Made by a program: the position numbers and the translations under genes
Source: Lachnospiraceae bacterium KH1T2
GTDB lineage: Bacteria; Bacillota; Clostridia; Lachnospirales; Lachnospiraceae
DNA: 64,000 nt
Direction: 5' to 3'
Assembly (NCBI GenBank): GCA_900114405.1
Contig: FOSY01000008.1
Span: 62,001-126,000, forward strand
The notes under the pieces: generated by a model
Databases searched by the model: none
Told to the model about the DNA's origin: nothing
Seen by the model: the letters and a program-made list of their open reading frames with translations, nothing else
Shown here: piece after piece, positions 1 to 9,391 of the stretch
How positions within the stretch are numbered: position 1 is the first letter of the stretch
How the letters are laid out: the number at the start of each line of letters is the position of its first letter

Positions 1-1280
1 ATGAATTTTCCTTCATACTTTATTCGCATAAGTGTTTCAACAGCTTCCGGAATGCCGGTATTTCGATTATATATAATATGATAATACGACGTAACACCGT
101 CATTGTTCAAGGCATCTTCAAAAATGTCCCTCATTCTTTCATGTTTCTTTTTTTCTTCGATTTCTCTAAGTCCCACATAGTAAACCGTAGATTCAGGAAG
201 TTTCAGCATTTCATCTCTAAAATATAAGAAACTCTTTTCAGCTTCTTCAAACTTTTCAGAAATATTTGTAGATGGAAATATTACCATAGATACCTTAACA
301 TTAACAGAGTATTCTCCAATTTCCCACTCTTTTTCAAATCGCTCAGCGATCTCTTTTCTTGCGATTTCAAAGTCTTCCTGCTTTTCAAAAGCTATCGTTA
401 TCTCGTGATCATCTGATGCAAATACCTTTGCTGAAGGATAACGCCAGAGATAATTAATGATCATCCTCTGCATATCATCAAACAATTCTGCCCCAAAAAA
501 GACTCTGAGATATCTCATATTAAAAAAATGTATTATTATAAGTGACACTTTTTTATTTTCTCTAACACCCTCGCTAAGGTACAGTTCCAGAGCCATCCTG
601 TTATATATTTTAAGCCGCCTGTCCATATAATCCAACGGATTTTCAAGGCTAAAGAAAACATAAACCATAGACATTCCCAGATAAAGGCTTGTCAGTTCCA
701 GTCCATGATCAAAGCTCTGCGCAATGCCAACTGCAAAAGTTCCGACGATTGAAAATAATATAGCCTTTCTCCTTCGCTTACTTACCATACTCCATCGAAC
801 AATTATCAATATGATAGCTCCAAGCAGGTACAAAAGGCTCCCTATCGAGCATGCGACCGTTGCCTCTCCTAATATGTAGACACTTTTTTCGTCATACATG
901 CAATATACCGGCAAGAGTAATATCGCTCCGCCAAACATGATCTTTGTAAAATCTATGATATAGGAAACTTTACAATTGTTAAAGCCCTCCGGATGCGCCT
1001 GGATATTGGTATATCTCAGCATCGACGAAGCCGCAAAAAGCAAAGTCATAAGATACAGCTTTGCAGTAAAGTATACAACCTCTCTCGGTAAAACAGCTGA
1101 AAAATTTATCGCAATATTTGTAACTATATTTGCTGTTATGCTTAAAAGTGACTGAAAGAAAAGTATTCTGAAACATCTGTTGGAAGCACTCGTCAAAGTC
1201 GTATTCATATCTGACATCGTCATGATCATCAACATCAATACAAGACCTATTATATGAAACTCTATATTAAAATTGTACAA
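1..1280 (-). CDS. Membrane protein with degenerate GGDEF and EAL start (partial)
   Basis: The gene runs off the left edge, so only the N-terminal ~426 residues are visible. The first ~210 residues form about six hydrophobic helices. A cytoplasmic region follows that aligns in layout with GGDEF domains, but SDDHE stands where GGDEF should be, so it is probably not a cyclase. The last ~40 residues (RDIFEDALNN, then YYHIIYNRNTG and EAVETLMR) look like the beginning of an EAL phosphodiesterase domain (usual form YYQPIVDLxTG..EALLR). The expected role is c-di-GMP hydrolysis or binding at the membrane. I chose a TTG start at 1280 because AGGGGAG lies 7 bases upstream, an in-frame TAA lies just before that, and no in-frame ATG fits. 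The EAL assignment rests on a short stretch. Confidence 0.7.
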   Translation of the reverse strand, partial: MYNFNIEFHIIGLVLMLMIMTMSDMNTTLTSASNRCFRILFFQSLLSITANIVTNIAINFSAVLPREVVYFTAKLYLMTLLFAASSMLRYTNIQAHPEGFNNCKVSYIIDFTKIMFGGAILLLPVYCMYDEKSVYILGEATVACSIGSLLYLLGAIILIIVRWSMVSKRRRKAILFSIVGTFAVGIAQSFDHGLELTSLYLGMSMVYVFFSLENPLDYMDRRLKIYNRMALELYLSEGVRENKKVSLIIIHFFNMRYLRVFFGAELFDDMQRMIINYLWRYPSAKVFASDDHEITIAFEKQEDFEIARKEIAERFEKEWEIGEYSVNVKVSMVIFPSTNISEKFEEAEKSFLYFRDEMLKLPESTVYYVGLREIEEKKKHERMRDIFEDALNNDGVTSYYHIIYNRNTGIPEAVETLMRIKYEGKF

Positions 1281-1321
1281 ACCAGATTCTCCCCTGAATT
1301 ATTTTGCATCTTATTATGTGC

Positions 1322-1351
1322 ATTATACGACGCAAAATAGGGCTGTGTAAA
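1322..1351 (-). promoter_or_regulatory. Promoter of the GGDEF/EAL gene
   Basis: On the minus strand, TTTACA (1351-1346) and TATAAT (1327-1322) are separated by 18 bases, about 40 bases before the TTG start. The -10 is a perfect match to the SigA consensus. Confidence 0.5.
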
Positions 1352-1362
1352 CAAAAAGGGGC

Positions 1363-1390
1363 TTGAATTTTTTCATGGATTTAGTACAAT
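1363..1390 (+). promoter_or_regulatory. Promoter of the ABC-F gene
   Basis: TTGAAT (1363-1368) and TACAAT (1385-1390) are separated by 16 bases. GAAAGGA (1421-1427) is the ribosome binding site for the ATG at 1440. The promoter is back to back with that of the divergent GGDEF/EAL gene. Confidence 0.5.
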
Positions 1391-1439
1391 AATTCAATAT
1401 GCTTACTGTTATATTATTAAGAAAGGACTTTAATCTTAA

Positions 1440-3083
1440 ATGATCGCAGCTAACAATGTAACTTACAGAGTCGGCAAAAAGGCTCTTTTTGAAGAAGTTA
1501 ATATTAAATTCACAGAAGGAAACTGCTACGGTCTGATCGGAGCTAACGGAGCTGGTAAGTCAACTTTCCTGAAGATTCTTTCAGGTCAGCTTGAAACTAC
1601 ATCCGGCGAGATTGCAATCACTCCTGGTCAGCGTCTTTCATTCCTTGAGCAGGACCACTTCAAATATGATGAGTACCCTGTTCTTGACACAGTTATTGCT
1701 GGTAACCAGCGCCTTTATGACATCATGAAGGAGAAGGATGCCATCTATGCCAAGGAAGACTTCACTGACGAAGACGGAATCCGTGCTTCTGAGCTTGAAG
1801 GCGAGTTTGCTGAAATGAACGGATGGGAAGCTGAAAGTGATGCCGAAACTCTACTTAATGGACTTGGTATCGCGACTGAATTCCATCACGAGCTCATGAA
1901 AAATCTCGATGGTTCTATGAAGGTTAAGGTTCTTCTTGCACGTGCGCTTTTCGGAAACCCTGATATCCTTCTTCTCGACGAGCCTACTAACCACCTTGAT
2001 CTCGATGCTATCGAATGGCTTGAAGAGTTCCTCATTGATTTCGAAAACACTATCATCGTTGTATCGCATGACCGTTATTTCCTTAATAAAGTCTGCACAC
2101 ATACAGCTGATATCGACTATGGCAAGATTACTCTCTTTGCCGGTAACTATGATTTCTGGTATGAATCAAGCCAGCTCATAATCCAGCAGAGAAAGGAAGC
2201 AAATAAAAAGAAAGAAGAAAAGATCAAGGAGCTGCAGGAATTCATTTCAAGATTCTCTGCTAACGCTTCAAAATCAAAGCAGGCTACATCAAGAAAGCGT
2301 GCTCTTGAAAAGATCGAGCTTGACGACATCAAGCCTTCTTCAAGAAAATATCCTTATGTTGACTTCCGTCCTGACCGCGAGATCGGTAACGAAGTTCTTA
2401 CTGTTGAAAACCTTTCAAAGACTATCGACGGCGTGAAGGTACTCGACAATATCAGCTTTGTACTTAATCGAAATGATAAGGTTGCATTTGTTGGTTCTAA
2501 TGAATTGGCTGCAACTACACTTTTCCAGATCCTCATGGGTGAGATGGAGCCAGATGAGGGAAATTACAAATGGGGTGTTACAACATCTCAGGCTTATTTC
2601 CCTAAGAACTACAATTCACTCTTTGATAACGACTATAACATCACAGAGTGGCTTACAGGATACTCTCCTGTAAAGGATGTTACTTACGTTCGTGGTTTCC
2701 TTGGCCGTATGCTCTTCCCTGGCGAAGACGGTGTCAAGAAAGTCAGAGTTCTTTCCGGAGGAGAAAAGGTTCGCTGTCTCCTTTCAAGAATGATGATCTC
2801 AGGCGCTAACTGTCTCGTACTTGACGAGCCTACTAACCACCTTGACATGGAATCTATCACAGCACTCAATAATGGTCTGATGAAGTTCCAGGGTGTTGAG
2901 CTCTTCACATGTCACGATCACCAGTTTGTACAGACAACAGCTAACCGTATCATGCAGATCACTGATGAAGGTCATCTCGTTGATAAGATCACAACATATG
3001 ATGAATTCCTTGCTTCTGATGCATCTGCAAGAAAAGCTATTGTTTACAATGCTGACGCAGATCGTGAAGAGGACAATAACTAA
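1440..3083 (+). CDS. ABC-F family ATPase (YkpA/YbiT-like)
   Basis: This 547-residue soluble protein has two ABC domains and no membrane segments, as in ABC-F ribosome-associated ATPases. NBD1 has a good Walker A (GANGAGKST, ~34-42), Walker B LLLDEPTNHLD and H-loop VSHDRYF. An ABC-F linker rich in K/E follows (about 245-285). NBD2 has signature LSGGEKVR and Walker B LVLDEPTNHLD. Two elements are degenerate: the NBD1 signature reads LDGSMKVK and the NBD2 Walker A reads GSNELAATT, without the GK pair. In an ABC head-to-tail sandwich these two halves belong to the same ATP site, so only the NBD1-Walker/NBD2-signature site looks canonical. It is probably a translation factor; a role in antibiotic resistance cannot be read from the sequence. 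It is monocistronic, with a terminator right after it. Confidence 0.9.
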   Translation: MIAANNVTYRVGKKALFEEVNIKFTEGNCYGLIGANGAGKSTFLKILSGQLETTSGEIAITPGQRLSFLEQDHFKYDEYPVLDTVIAGNQRLYDIMKEKDAIYAKEDFTDEDGIRASELEGEFAEMNGWEAESDAETLLNGLGIATEFHHELMKNLDGSMKVKVLLARALFGNPDILLLDEPTNHLDLDAIEWLEEFLIDFENTIIVVSHDRYFLNKVCTHTADIDYGKITLFAGNYDFWYESSQLIIQQRKEANKKKEEKIKELQEFISRFSANASKSKQATSRKRALEKIELDDIKPSSRKYPYVDFRPDREIGNEVLTVENLSKTIDGVKVLDNISFVLNRNDKVAFVGSNELAATTLFQILMGEMEPDEGNYKWGVTTSQAYFPKNYNSLFDNDYNITEWLTGYSPVKDVTYVRGFLGRMLFPGEDGVKKVRVLSGGEKVRCLLSRMMISGANCLVLDEPTNHLDMESITALNNGLMKFQGVELFTCHDHQFVQTTANRIMQITDEGHLVDKITTYDEFLASDASARKAIVYNADADREEDNN

Positions 3084-3091
3084 TTCATAGC

Positions 3092-3128
3092 AAAAATCCC
3101 ATGCACATACATCGTGCATGGGATTTTT
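3092..3128 (+). terminator. Terminator after the ABC-F gene
   Basis: A 15-bp stem, AAAAATCCCATGCAC against GTGCATGGGATTTTT with a 7-base loop, starts 8 bases after the stop codon. It has T/A runs on both sides, so it could act in both directions. Confidence 0.85.
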
Positions 3129-3138
3129 CTGTATACAG

Positions 3139-3240
3139 TGTATTGACACGTTCTAAATTAAACTAATCCCCTATCTTGAAATCGCCAACATAAGGCTCAT
3201 TCAAGCTATGGGATAGTTTAATTATGAATGTGCCAAAACA
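3139..3240. repeat. ~100-bp imperfect palindrome, MITE-like
   Basis: The ends TGTATTGACACGTTC (3139-3153) and GAATGTGCCAAAACA (3226-3240) are inverted repeats matching at 12 of 15 positions. The pairing continues inward (ATTAAACTA at 3157-3165 with TAGTTTAAT at 3214-3222, and TTGAA at 3176-3180 with TTCAA at 3200-3204), so almost the whole segment can fold on itself. It fills the gap between the ABC-F terminator and the stop codon of the convergent FIST-GGDEF gene. It may be a miniature inverted-repeat element used as a terminator; no direct repeat was found at its ends. Confidence 0.45.
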
Positions 3241-5004
3241 CTAAAGATATACAACTTTATTTCTTCCGCCTCTTTTAGCCTGATACAAGGCTTCATCAAC
3301 TCGTATCGATATCTGATCGTTATCATTATCATTTTCTCTGAGTGATGTTACACCTATGCTTACAGTCTGAGGACCAGCTTCCTGGAAATCATGATTTTCG
3401 ATTTCGCTTCGTATGCCTTCCGCAATCCTTACCGCATCAGAGCCATCCTTGCCCGGAAGCACGATTATAAATTCTTCGCCTCCGAACCTGCCTGCTGAAG
3501 CTTTTCCCGCCTCAGTTCCTGAAACAGAAGCAACTGTCTTCAATACAAGTGATATTGACTGCAATACTTTATCTCCAATAACATGACCATATGTATCATT
3601 TATTGATTTAAAATGATCTATATCAAGCATCAGAAATGAAAGTTCTGTTTTATTCATCTTTGAATTATTAACTGCTTCTTCAAGCTGATGTTCAAGCTCT
3701 CTTCTGTTATAAAGCTGCGTTAATTCATCTATCTTAGCTATTCTCCTAAGTTTCTCATTTGCTTCCTCAAGTTCTTTGGCCGTAGCTTTTATAAAGCATG
3801 CCAATCTCTGAACTATCGAAAGCTGACCATGAAACATTGCAGCGTCTATTCCTACCTGTTCCGGCAATTTATCCGGAAGTCTGCCCTCTCTAAAAGCGAT
3901 TGCAACCAATGCAACATTATGTTCATTGACGTATCCTTTATTACGGATTATTTCTCCTCCGGAATAAAAGCCTGATGTCGGCGCAAGTTTTTGGAATGGT
4001 TCCATCTCTTTATTTACGAAATATGACCAAAAACTTTTCCTTGCCGAGCACGAAAACAAAAGAATAGCTTCCGGTGCAAATTCACGTACCCGCCTTGCCA
4101 TAGCCGTGTCATCTTCCACGATTTTTACAGGATCTCCATATGCTATACGAACCTTTTCTCCTTCAAAAAGATCAGCAGCAAGAGTTAATGCACCGGTACC
4201 ATCGTTACTGAACGGTTCTCTCAGCATTGGAAAACCGCCTCGTTCAAGCATAAGCGGAAATTCTATAGTATTTGCAAAGAACTCATCGTTCATTTCCATT
4301 CCCAGATACTTACTGTATACCTTTGTCGCAGGTATCCCATCCAGCTCCGCCAACACATTATCATTTACGCGTGTAACCGTCATTTCACGTCCAAGTGGTG
4401 TCCATCCAAGGCAGATATCCGTCATGATATGAAGGTCATCTCCATAATAATAGATCACACACATTGCACGTTCTGAATAAACCCTGCTTTCATCAAATAC
4501 AAAAGCATCATCATGAAGGTGGTCATGCCCGATCGAGATCCCGCCAAAAACCTTGACCGTACTGTCAAGACCATGCAGTCTCTTTTCCACCTTCCACATA
4601 TCAAATCCTTTTTTTGCTGCAAGGATCTCTATACCCTTCACACCTGTTTTCTCTGCTTTACCTCTTATCTTCTCAGCAGCATCGCGTTCTTTTCCATACA
4701 CACACTCGATGAAATCAACATCAGCATATGAGCTTTCAAAAAAGTATGCTGTAAGGGTAATTTCAGGATCAGTCAGATGTCCCTGATATATTTCCCCATT
4801 TGATAAACAGCCAACAACATGTGAATTCGGAAATTCTCTTTTGATAGCTGAAACAACCTTATCAATGAATTCTTTATCATCAACTCCACAAAAAAGGTGA
4901 AACAGTATATCTCTATAGGCAATCTTTCCTGCCTTCTCCTTAATTTCATCCAATTTTTGCCGAAATAGCCTAAAATCGTATATTTCTACCTGGTACTGTT
5001 TCAT
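3241..5004 (-). CDS. FIST sensor domain - GGDEF diguanylate cyclase
   Basis: The protein has 587 residues. The first ~380 match the FIST N and FIST C sensory domains (early motifs HLFCGVDD and VVGCLSNGEIY; later GFYSGGEI and HNVALVAIAF), thought to bind small ligands such as amino acids. A short coiled linker (TAKELEEANEKLRRIAKIDELT) leads to a GGDEF domain with the start motif DELTQLYNRRELE, metal-binding LDIDHFKSINDTYGH and active site GGEEF, a functional variant. No RxxD inhibitory site precedes GGEEF. There is no signal peptide or membrane segment, so it is a cytosolic ligand-controlled c-di-GMP synthase. It is the last gene of the ppx-ppk operon, 9 bases after the HAD gene. Confidence 0.88.
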   Translation of the reverse strand: MKQYQVEIYDFRLFRQKLDEIKEKAGKIAYRDILFHLFCGVDDKEFIDKVVSAIKREFPNSHVVGCLSNGEIYQGHLTDPEITLTAYFFESSYADVDFIECVYGKERDAAEKIRGKAEKTGVKGIEILAAKKGFDMWKVEKRLHGLDSTVKVFGGISIGHDHLHDDAFVFDESRVYSERAMCVIYYYGDDLHIMTDICLGWTPLGREMTVTRVNDNVLAELDGIPATKVYSKYLGMEMNDEFFANTIEFPLMLERGGFPMLREPFSNDGTGALTLAADLFEGEKVRIAYGDPVKIVEDDTAMARRVREFAPEAILLFSCSARKSFWSYFVNKEMEPFQKLAPTSGFYSGGEIIRNKGYVNEHNVALVAIAFREGRLPDKLPEQVGIDAAMFHGQLSIVQRLACFIKATAKELEEANEKLRRIAKIDELTQLYNRRELEHQLEEAVNNSKMNKTELSFLMLDIDHFKSINDTYGHVIGDKVLQSISLVLKTVASVSGTEAGKASAGRFGGEEFIIVLPGKDGSDAVRIAEGIRSEIENHDFQEAGPQTVSIGVTSLRENDNDNDQISIRVDEALYQAKRGGRNKVVYL

Positions 5005-5013
5005 TTATTCTCC

Positions 5014-5667
5014 TCATTTTACAAACTGAATTGCTTCCAGAGGACTTTCTATAATTGCATCAGCCTTATTTTCCTCCAGCTCCTGCCGTGTTCTGAATCC
5101 CCAAAGAACACCTATCGTAAACATGCCCGCAGCCTTACCTGTCTGCATATCCGTATTAGTATCCCCTAAATACATGCACTCCTCAGGCTTGACACCAAAT
5201 TTTTCAGCAATAGCCAAAGCCCCATCCGGTGCCGGTTTCTTCGGGTAGCCATCCTTCTGTCCACGTATTTCATCAAATGTCCCTTCCGGGAAGATACCGT
5301 TAACCGTGGTTAATGTCATAGGATGCTGTTTATTTGAAAATACTGCGATTCTGATTCCTGCTTCCTTCAATTTCTTTATCAATTCAGGAATCCCTTCGTA
5401 TGGCTTTACATGATACAGGCAATCCACCGCAAATATTTCATTGTAACGCTTGAACACTTTTTCAAAAGTATCATCATCTGTCACACCTCTGACTTCTAAT
5501 GCTCTTTTGATCAGCATTCTCGCGCCATCGCCTGCAAGAAACTTAAATTTTTCTGTTTCTATAGGAGCCAGCCCAAACTCACCTATCGTCTTATTCACAC
5601 AATACGCAAGCGCTTCTACTGTATCCCCTATAGTTCCATCAAGATCAAAAATTGCTGCTTTTATCAT
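5014..5667 (-). CDS. HAD hydrolase, phosphoglycolate-phosphatase type
   Basis: The 217-residue protein shows all HAD motifs: DLDGT (nucleophile D8, acid D10) near the start, VFSNK (motif II, Ser), KKPAPDGA (motif III, Lys) and YLGDTNTD (motif IV). The helical cap between motifs I and II is of the Gph/PgmB kind. It is expected to dephosphorylate a small phosphorylated metabolite such as 2-phosphoglycolate; the true substrate cannot be read from the sequence. Its ATG overlaps the ppk stop codon by one base (TAATG), suggesting translational coupling with the polyphosphate genes. Confidence 0.85.
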   Translation of the reverse strand: MIKAAIFDLDGTIGDTVEALAYCVNKTIGEFGLAPIETEKFKFLAGDGARMLIKRALEVRGVTDDDTFEKVFKRYNEIFAVDCLYHVKPYEGIPELIKKLKEAGIRIAVFSNKQHPMTLTTVNGIFPEGTFDEIRGQKDGYPKKPAPDGALAIAEKFGVKPEECMYLGDTNTDMQTGKAAGMFTIGVLWGFRTRQELEENKADAIIESPLEAIQFVK

Positions 5668-7823
5668 TATTCTTCTGGTTTTTTCTCCGGGATAAATACT
5701 CTCTCGGAGATCACATCCTTTCTCTTTCTAGTAATATCTCTAGCCTCTTCGCAAAAAATCTTCTGCGAATTAACAGGTTTATGTCCCCTTCTCTCCGGTC
5801 TGATGTAATCACCATTTGGCTGAAGAATTGAAGCCTTCACATTATCATCTAATTCTACCTGTAAAAAATGTTTTAAGTCTTCTTTCAATTCCTCCTTTTC
5901 AACAGGGAAACATATCTCAACTCTTCGATCAAGGTTTCGCGGCATCCAATCGGCAGAGCCCATATAATACTCCTCATTTCCTTCGTTAAGAAAATAGAAA
6001 ATACGGCTATGCTCAAGAAAATATCCAACTATAGAACGTACCGTGATATTTTCAGAAACTCCCGGAACTCCGACCTTTAAGCAGCATATTCCCCTTACTA
6101 TAAGATCTATTTTAACACCTGCAGCCGATGCGCGATACAATGCTTCGATGATATCCAAGTCACAGATTGAATTCATCTTTGCAATAATATGTGCTTCTCT
6201 TCCATTTTTCGCATGCTCTGCTTCTCTATCTATCAAGTATATAAACTGATCTTTAAGCCAATGCGGTGCAAGAATAAGCTTATTCCATGAGATTGGCTCA
6301 GAGTAACCCGAAAGCATGTTAAATACGGCTGTTGCATCTTCACCTATTGGTACAGAGCACGTAAGAAGTCCCATATCCGTATACTGCTTAGCCGTAGAAT
6401 CATTGTAGTTACCGGTTCCCAGATGTACGTATCTTCTTATTCCATCCTCTTCCCTGCGAACCACAAGTGCGATCTTTGAATGTGTCTTAAGACCTACCAG
6501 ACCATATATAACATGGCACCCTGCTTTTTCAAGAGTTTTTGCCCATGTGATATTATGCTCTTCATCAAATCTTGCCTTCAGCTCAACAAGAACAGATACC
6601 TGCTTTCCATTCTCTGCCGCCTGCGCAAGTGCTGCGATTATCGGCGAATTACCACTTACACGGTAAAGCGTCATTTTTATCGCAAGTACATCTTTATCCC
6701 TTGATGCAGTTCTTATAAAATTAACGACCGGTTCGAAACTTTCATATGGATGCTGTAAAAGGATATCTCCATTTCTGATCTGCTCAAAAATATCCTCTTC
6801 ATTATTCATGTACTTAGGTCCCTGAGGAATCCACTTAGGGATTTTGAGCTCCGAATACCCTTCTATGCCGTAGAGCTTCATGAGAAAAGTGAGATCAAGT
6901 GGTCCATTTATCCTATAAACATCCGCATCGGTTATCCTTACCTCACTCTTGATGAAGTCAAGAAGCTTACTATCAATACTGTCCTCAACTTCAAGCCTGA
7001 TAACTTCTCCCCACTGACGCCTTTTAAGCTGACGTTCGATTTCTTTAAGAAGATCCTCTGCCTCGTCCTCGTCGATAGTAAGATCTGCATTTCTCATTAC
7101 CCGGAATGGATAAGCACACAAAATATTATAATTAAGAAATAGCTTATCCATATTTCTCTCAATGATCTCTTCAAGGAGAATAAAGCACCTGTTGCCGTCT
7201 TCTCCAGGTATCTCAACTATTCTTCCAAGAACATCCGGCACCTGTACCATGGCAAAATCCGTTTTATGTTTCTCGTCCTTAGCCGGAACTTTAGGAGAAA
7301 CAAATGCAGCTATATTTAATGTCTTATTTCTAACCAGTGGGAATGGTCTTGACGAATCAACTGCCATCGGAGTAAGAACAGGATAAACTTCCTCTTCGAA
7401 ATATTTATCTACAAATTCTTTCTGCTTTTCCGACATATCTTCGTGATGCATAACTATCGAAATCCCTGCATTTTTAAGCAGTGGGACCAACGACCGTGTA
7501 TATGTCGAATACTGCTCCTCGACAAAATCATGCGTAACTTTGCTCAGTGCATCCAGCTGTTCCTGTGCTGTCATACCTGCGATATCTCTCTTAGCATATC
7601 CCGCATGAACCATATCTTTAAGTGAAGCCACTCTTACCATAAAAAATTCATCAAGATTTGATGCTGTTATAGAAAGCATCTTTATACGTTCAAAGAGCGG
7701 CAGTGACTTATCCTTTGCTTCTGCAAGAACTCTCTCATCAAACTTTATCCAAGATAGTTCTCTATTTGTATAAAACTCCGGAGACCTGAAATCAACCTTT
7801 TCAATATTTCCTTTTATACTCAT
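5667..7823 (-). CDS. ppk: Polyphosphate kinase 1
   Basis: At 718 residues it has the usual length for PPK1, which reversibly transfers the ATP gamma-phosphate to polyphosphate. The N domain opens with the family signature FYTNRELSWIKFDERVLAEA, and the head domain with the linking helix follows. The two phospholipase-D-like catalytic domains carry GLKTHSKIALVVRRE (His448, the expected phospho-histidine), HLGTGNYN, FLEHSRIFYF (second conserved His) and YMGSADWMPRNLDRR. It overlaps ppx by 4 bp and the HAD gene by 1 bp, so the three are very likely translated together. Having kinase and exopolyphosphatase in one operon suggests tight control of polyphosphate level. Confidence 0.97.
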   Translation of the reverse strand: MSIKGNIEKVDFRSPEFYTNRELSWIKFDERVLAEAKDKSLPLFERIKMLSITASNLDEFFMVRVASLKDMVHAGYAKRDIAGMTAQEQLDALSKVTHDFVEEQYSTYTRSLVPLLKNAGISIVMHHEDMSEKQKEFVDKYFEEEVYPVLTPMAVDSSRPFPLVRNKTLNIAAFVSPKVPAKDEKHKTDFAMVQVPDVLGRIVEIPGEDGNRCFILLEEIIERNMDKLFLNYNILCAYPFRVMRNADLTIDEDEAEDLLKEIERQLKRRQWGEVIRLEVEDSIDSKLLDFIKSEVRITDADVYRINGPLDLTFLMKLYGIEGYSELKIPKWIPQGPKYMNNEEDIFEQIRNGDILLQHPYESFEPVVNFIRTASRDKDVLAIKMTLYRVSGNSPIIAALAQAAENGKQVSVLVELKARFDEEHNITWAKTLEKAGCHVIYGLVGLKTHSKIALVVRREEDGIRRYVHLGTGNYNDSTAKQYTDMGLLTCSVPIGEDATAVFNMLSGYSEPISWNKLILAPHWLKDQFIYLIDREAEHAKNGREAHIIAKMNSICDLDIIEALYRASAAGVKIDLIVRGICCLKVGVPGVSENITVRSIVGYFLEHSRIFYFLNEGNEEYYMGSADWMPRNLDRRVEICFPVEKEELKEDLKHFLQVELDDNVKASILQPNGDYIRPERRGHKPVNSQKIFCEEARDITRKRKDVISERVFIPEKKPEE

Positions 7824-9367
7824 AAGCTCAAGACCCCTTTTCTTGACTTTAATACAGGACGTACTCCAAATACCTCCTCAAATAATCTGGTCTGCTCGCT
7901 AAAATACCCCTTTTCAAGCAGCATGCTGTCATTACAGCCCACAGTTATCCACAACTCCTTCTCATGAAGCTGAGTTTTCACCATTGCATATTTTTTTCTG
8001 GGGCTTCTCGACATACCGCTGGCAACGCGAAGGATTGCCGTAAGCTTCATCACAACCAGATAAACGTCCCCATCAAAATCTTTTTTATTAAAATTATCAT
8101 GCTTGTAACGTGAATCCTTTGGATAAGAATTGTACACAATAGTTGCGATTATTTCACGTTCAAGATGTGATATTCCTATTATTTCTGTTCCCATTATGAT
8201 GCTATAGGAACATTCTGCCGGTCCCGAAAGTGATACAAATCTTCCTACATCACTCAGACGTGCGGCTATTTCAAGCAAAAGTCTTTCTCTCTTATTTAGA
8301 CCATGCAGTCTCTTCATCCCATCAAAGATAGCAAGTGATGACTTTACAAGCTTATTGCTTGTATTATGACTTCCTTTATATCGTGCGCAAATACTCTCTG
8401 CGCAGGATATGATGTCCTGTTCAAAATCATGCGTAGACTCTATTATTTTATTTTTTTCTGCATAATCATATGCGATTCCGTCTGAGAGTGTTACCCCGGG
8501 TGCCCATAAATGCTCTGCACCTGTGATCTTTATCATATGCTGTATAAGCGTTGTCGAAGGCATTATCAATGACGCATTTTCTCTAAGTATGCCTATATTT
8601 TTCGCAAACTGCTCCGGAGACATCCTCTTCAATGTGTCTGCAAACTCCACAAACTGCTTTCCCGTTACCGAGCCAGCCTCACTCTTCATATTGCTTACAA
8701 TGTAAGGAAGATAATCATCAACTACGATAATATTTTGAATATCAAGTTCTGAAAGATACAACTTCTTAAATGAATGCAGTTCTGAATCAATTATCTCTGA
8801 CAGCAGTTCTTCATACTGCGCTCTTCCCGGATCCATAGCATGGATCTTGGTTCTAAGGCGCAATATCCCAAGCGGCAGATTCACAGTCGTCACCAGTCTT
8901 GAGCTTGTGAACAATGAAACCTGTGTGCTTCCGCCGCCAATATCAATGATCGCTGTTCCATGGTCGATAATATGACCAAACTGTTTAGATTTGAGCGCTA
9001 TTGATTTATAATCCAAAAAGCGCTGTTCTGAATTACCCAGAACCGAAACTTCAAGTCCAACCCTGAGCCGGATCTGATCTAGAACTACCCTTGTATTTTC
9101 TGTCTCACGTATAGCTGATGTTCCATATGCTTTATACGCATCAACTTTGTAAGACTTCATTATCTTCATAAAACCGCCGAGAATCTCACAGAGCTCATCC
9201 ATCCTCTCATAGCTGATGTGCCCTGTGTTATATGTCTCGGTACCTAGATCGATTCTGTGGCGAACGTAATCAATTTCTCTTACTCCGATCTTTTTAGATA
9301 ATTCAAAGATCTTCATTCCAACTTCATACGAGCCCACATCTATCGCCGCAAATGTCTTTATTGCCAT
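7820..9367 (-). CDS. ppx: Exopolyphosphatase / GppA-type phosphatase
   Basis: The N-terminal ~300 residues form an actin-like Ppx/GppA phosphatase fold with the P-loop-like motifs AIDVGSYEVGMKI and IIDIGGGSTQVSL. The C-terminal ~200 residues resemble the HD-like helical domain of long Ppx proteins (LLLEIAARLSDVGRFVSLSG), although the metal-binding HD pair is not obvious. It should hydrolyse terminal phosphates from polyphosphate or pppGpp. I start at the ATG at 9367 because AGGGGGA is 8 bases upstream; an in-frame TTG two codons earlier sits too close to it. The 4-bp overlap (ATGA) with ppk indicates coupling. Confidence 0.9.
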   Translation of the reverse strand: MAIKTFAAIDVGSYEVGMKIFELSKKIGVREIDYVRHRIDLGTETYNTGHISYERMDELCEILGGFMKIMKSYKVDAYKAYGTSAIRETENTRVVLDQIRLRVGLEVSVLGNSEQRFLDYKSIALKSKQFGHIIDHGTAIIDIGGGSTQVSLFTSSRLVTTVNLPLGILRLRTKIHAMDPGRAQYEELLSEIIDSELHSFKKLYLSELDIQNIIVVDDYLPYIVSNMKSEAGSVTGKQFVEFADTLKRMSPEQFAKNIGILRENASLIMPSTTLIQHMIKITGAEHLWAPGVTLSDGIAYDYAEKNKIIESTHDFEQDIISCAESICARYKGSHNTSNKLVKSSLAIFDGMKRLHGLNKRERLLLEIAARLSDVGRFVSLSGPAECSYSIIMGTEIIGISHLEREIIATIVYNSYPKDSRYKHDNFNKKDFDGDVYLVVMKLTAILRVASGMSRSPRKKYAMVKTQLHEKELWITVGCNDSMLLEKGYFSEQTRLFEEVFGVRPVLKSRKGVLSL

Positions 9368-9391
9368 AGGCAACTTCCCCCTGTGCTACAT

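Noticed and set aside
2799..3149. 116-codon minus-strand frame over the end of the ABC-F gene
   Set aside because: It is antisense to a well-conserved ABC domain, has no ribosome binding site and reads through the terminator.
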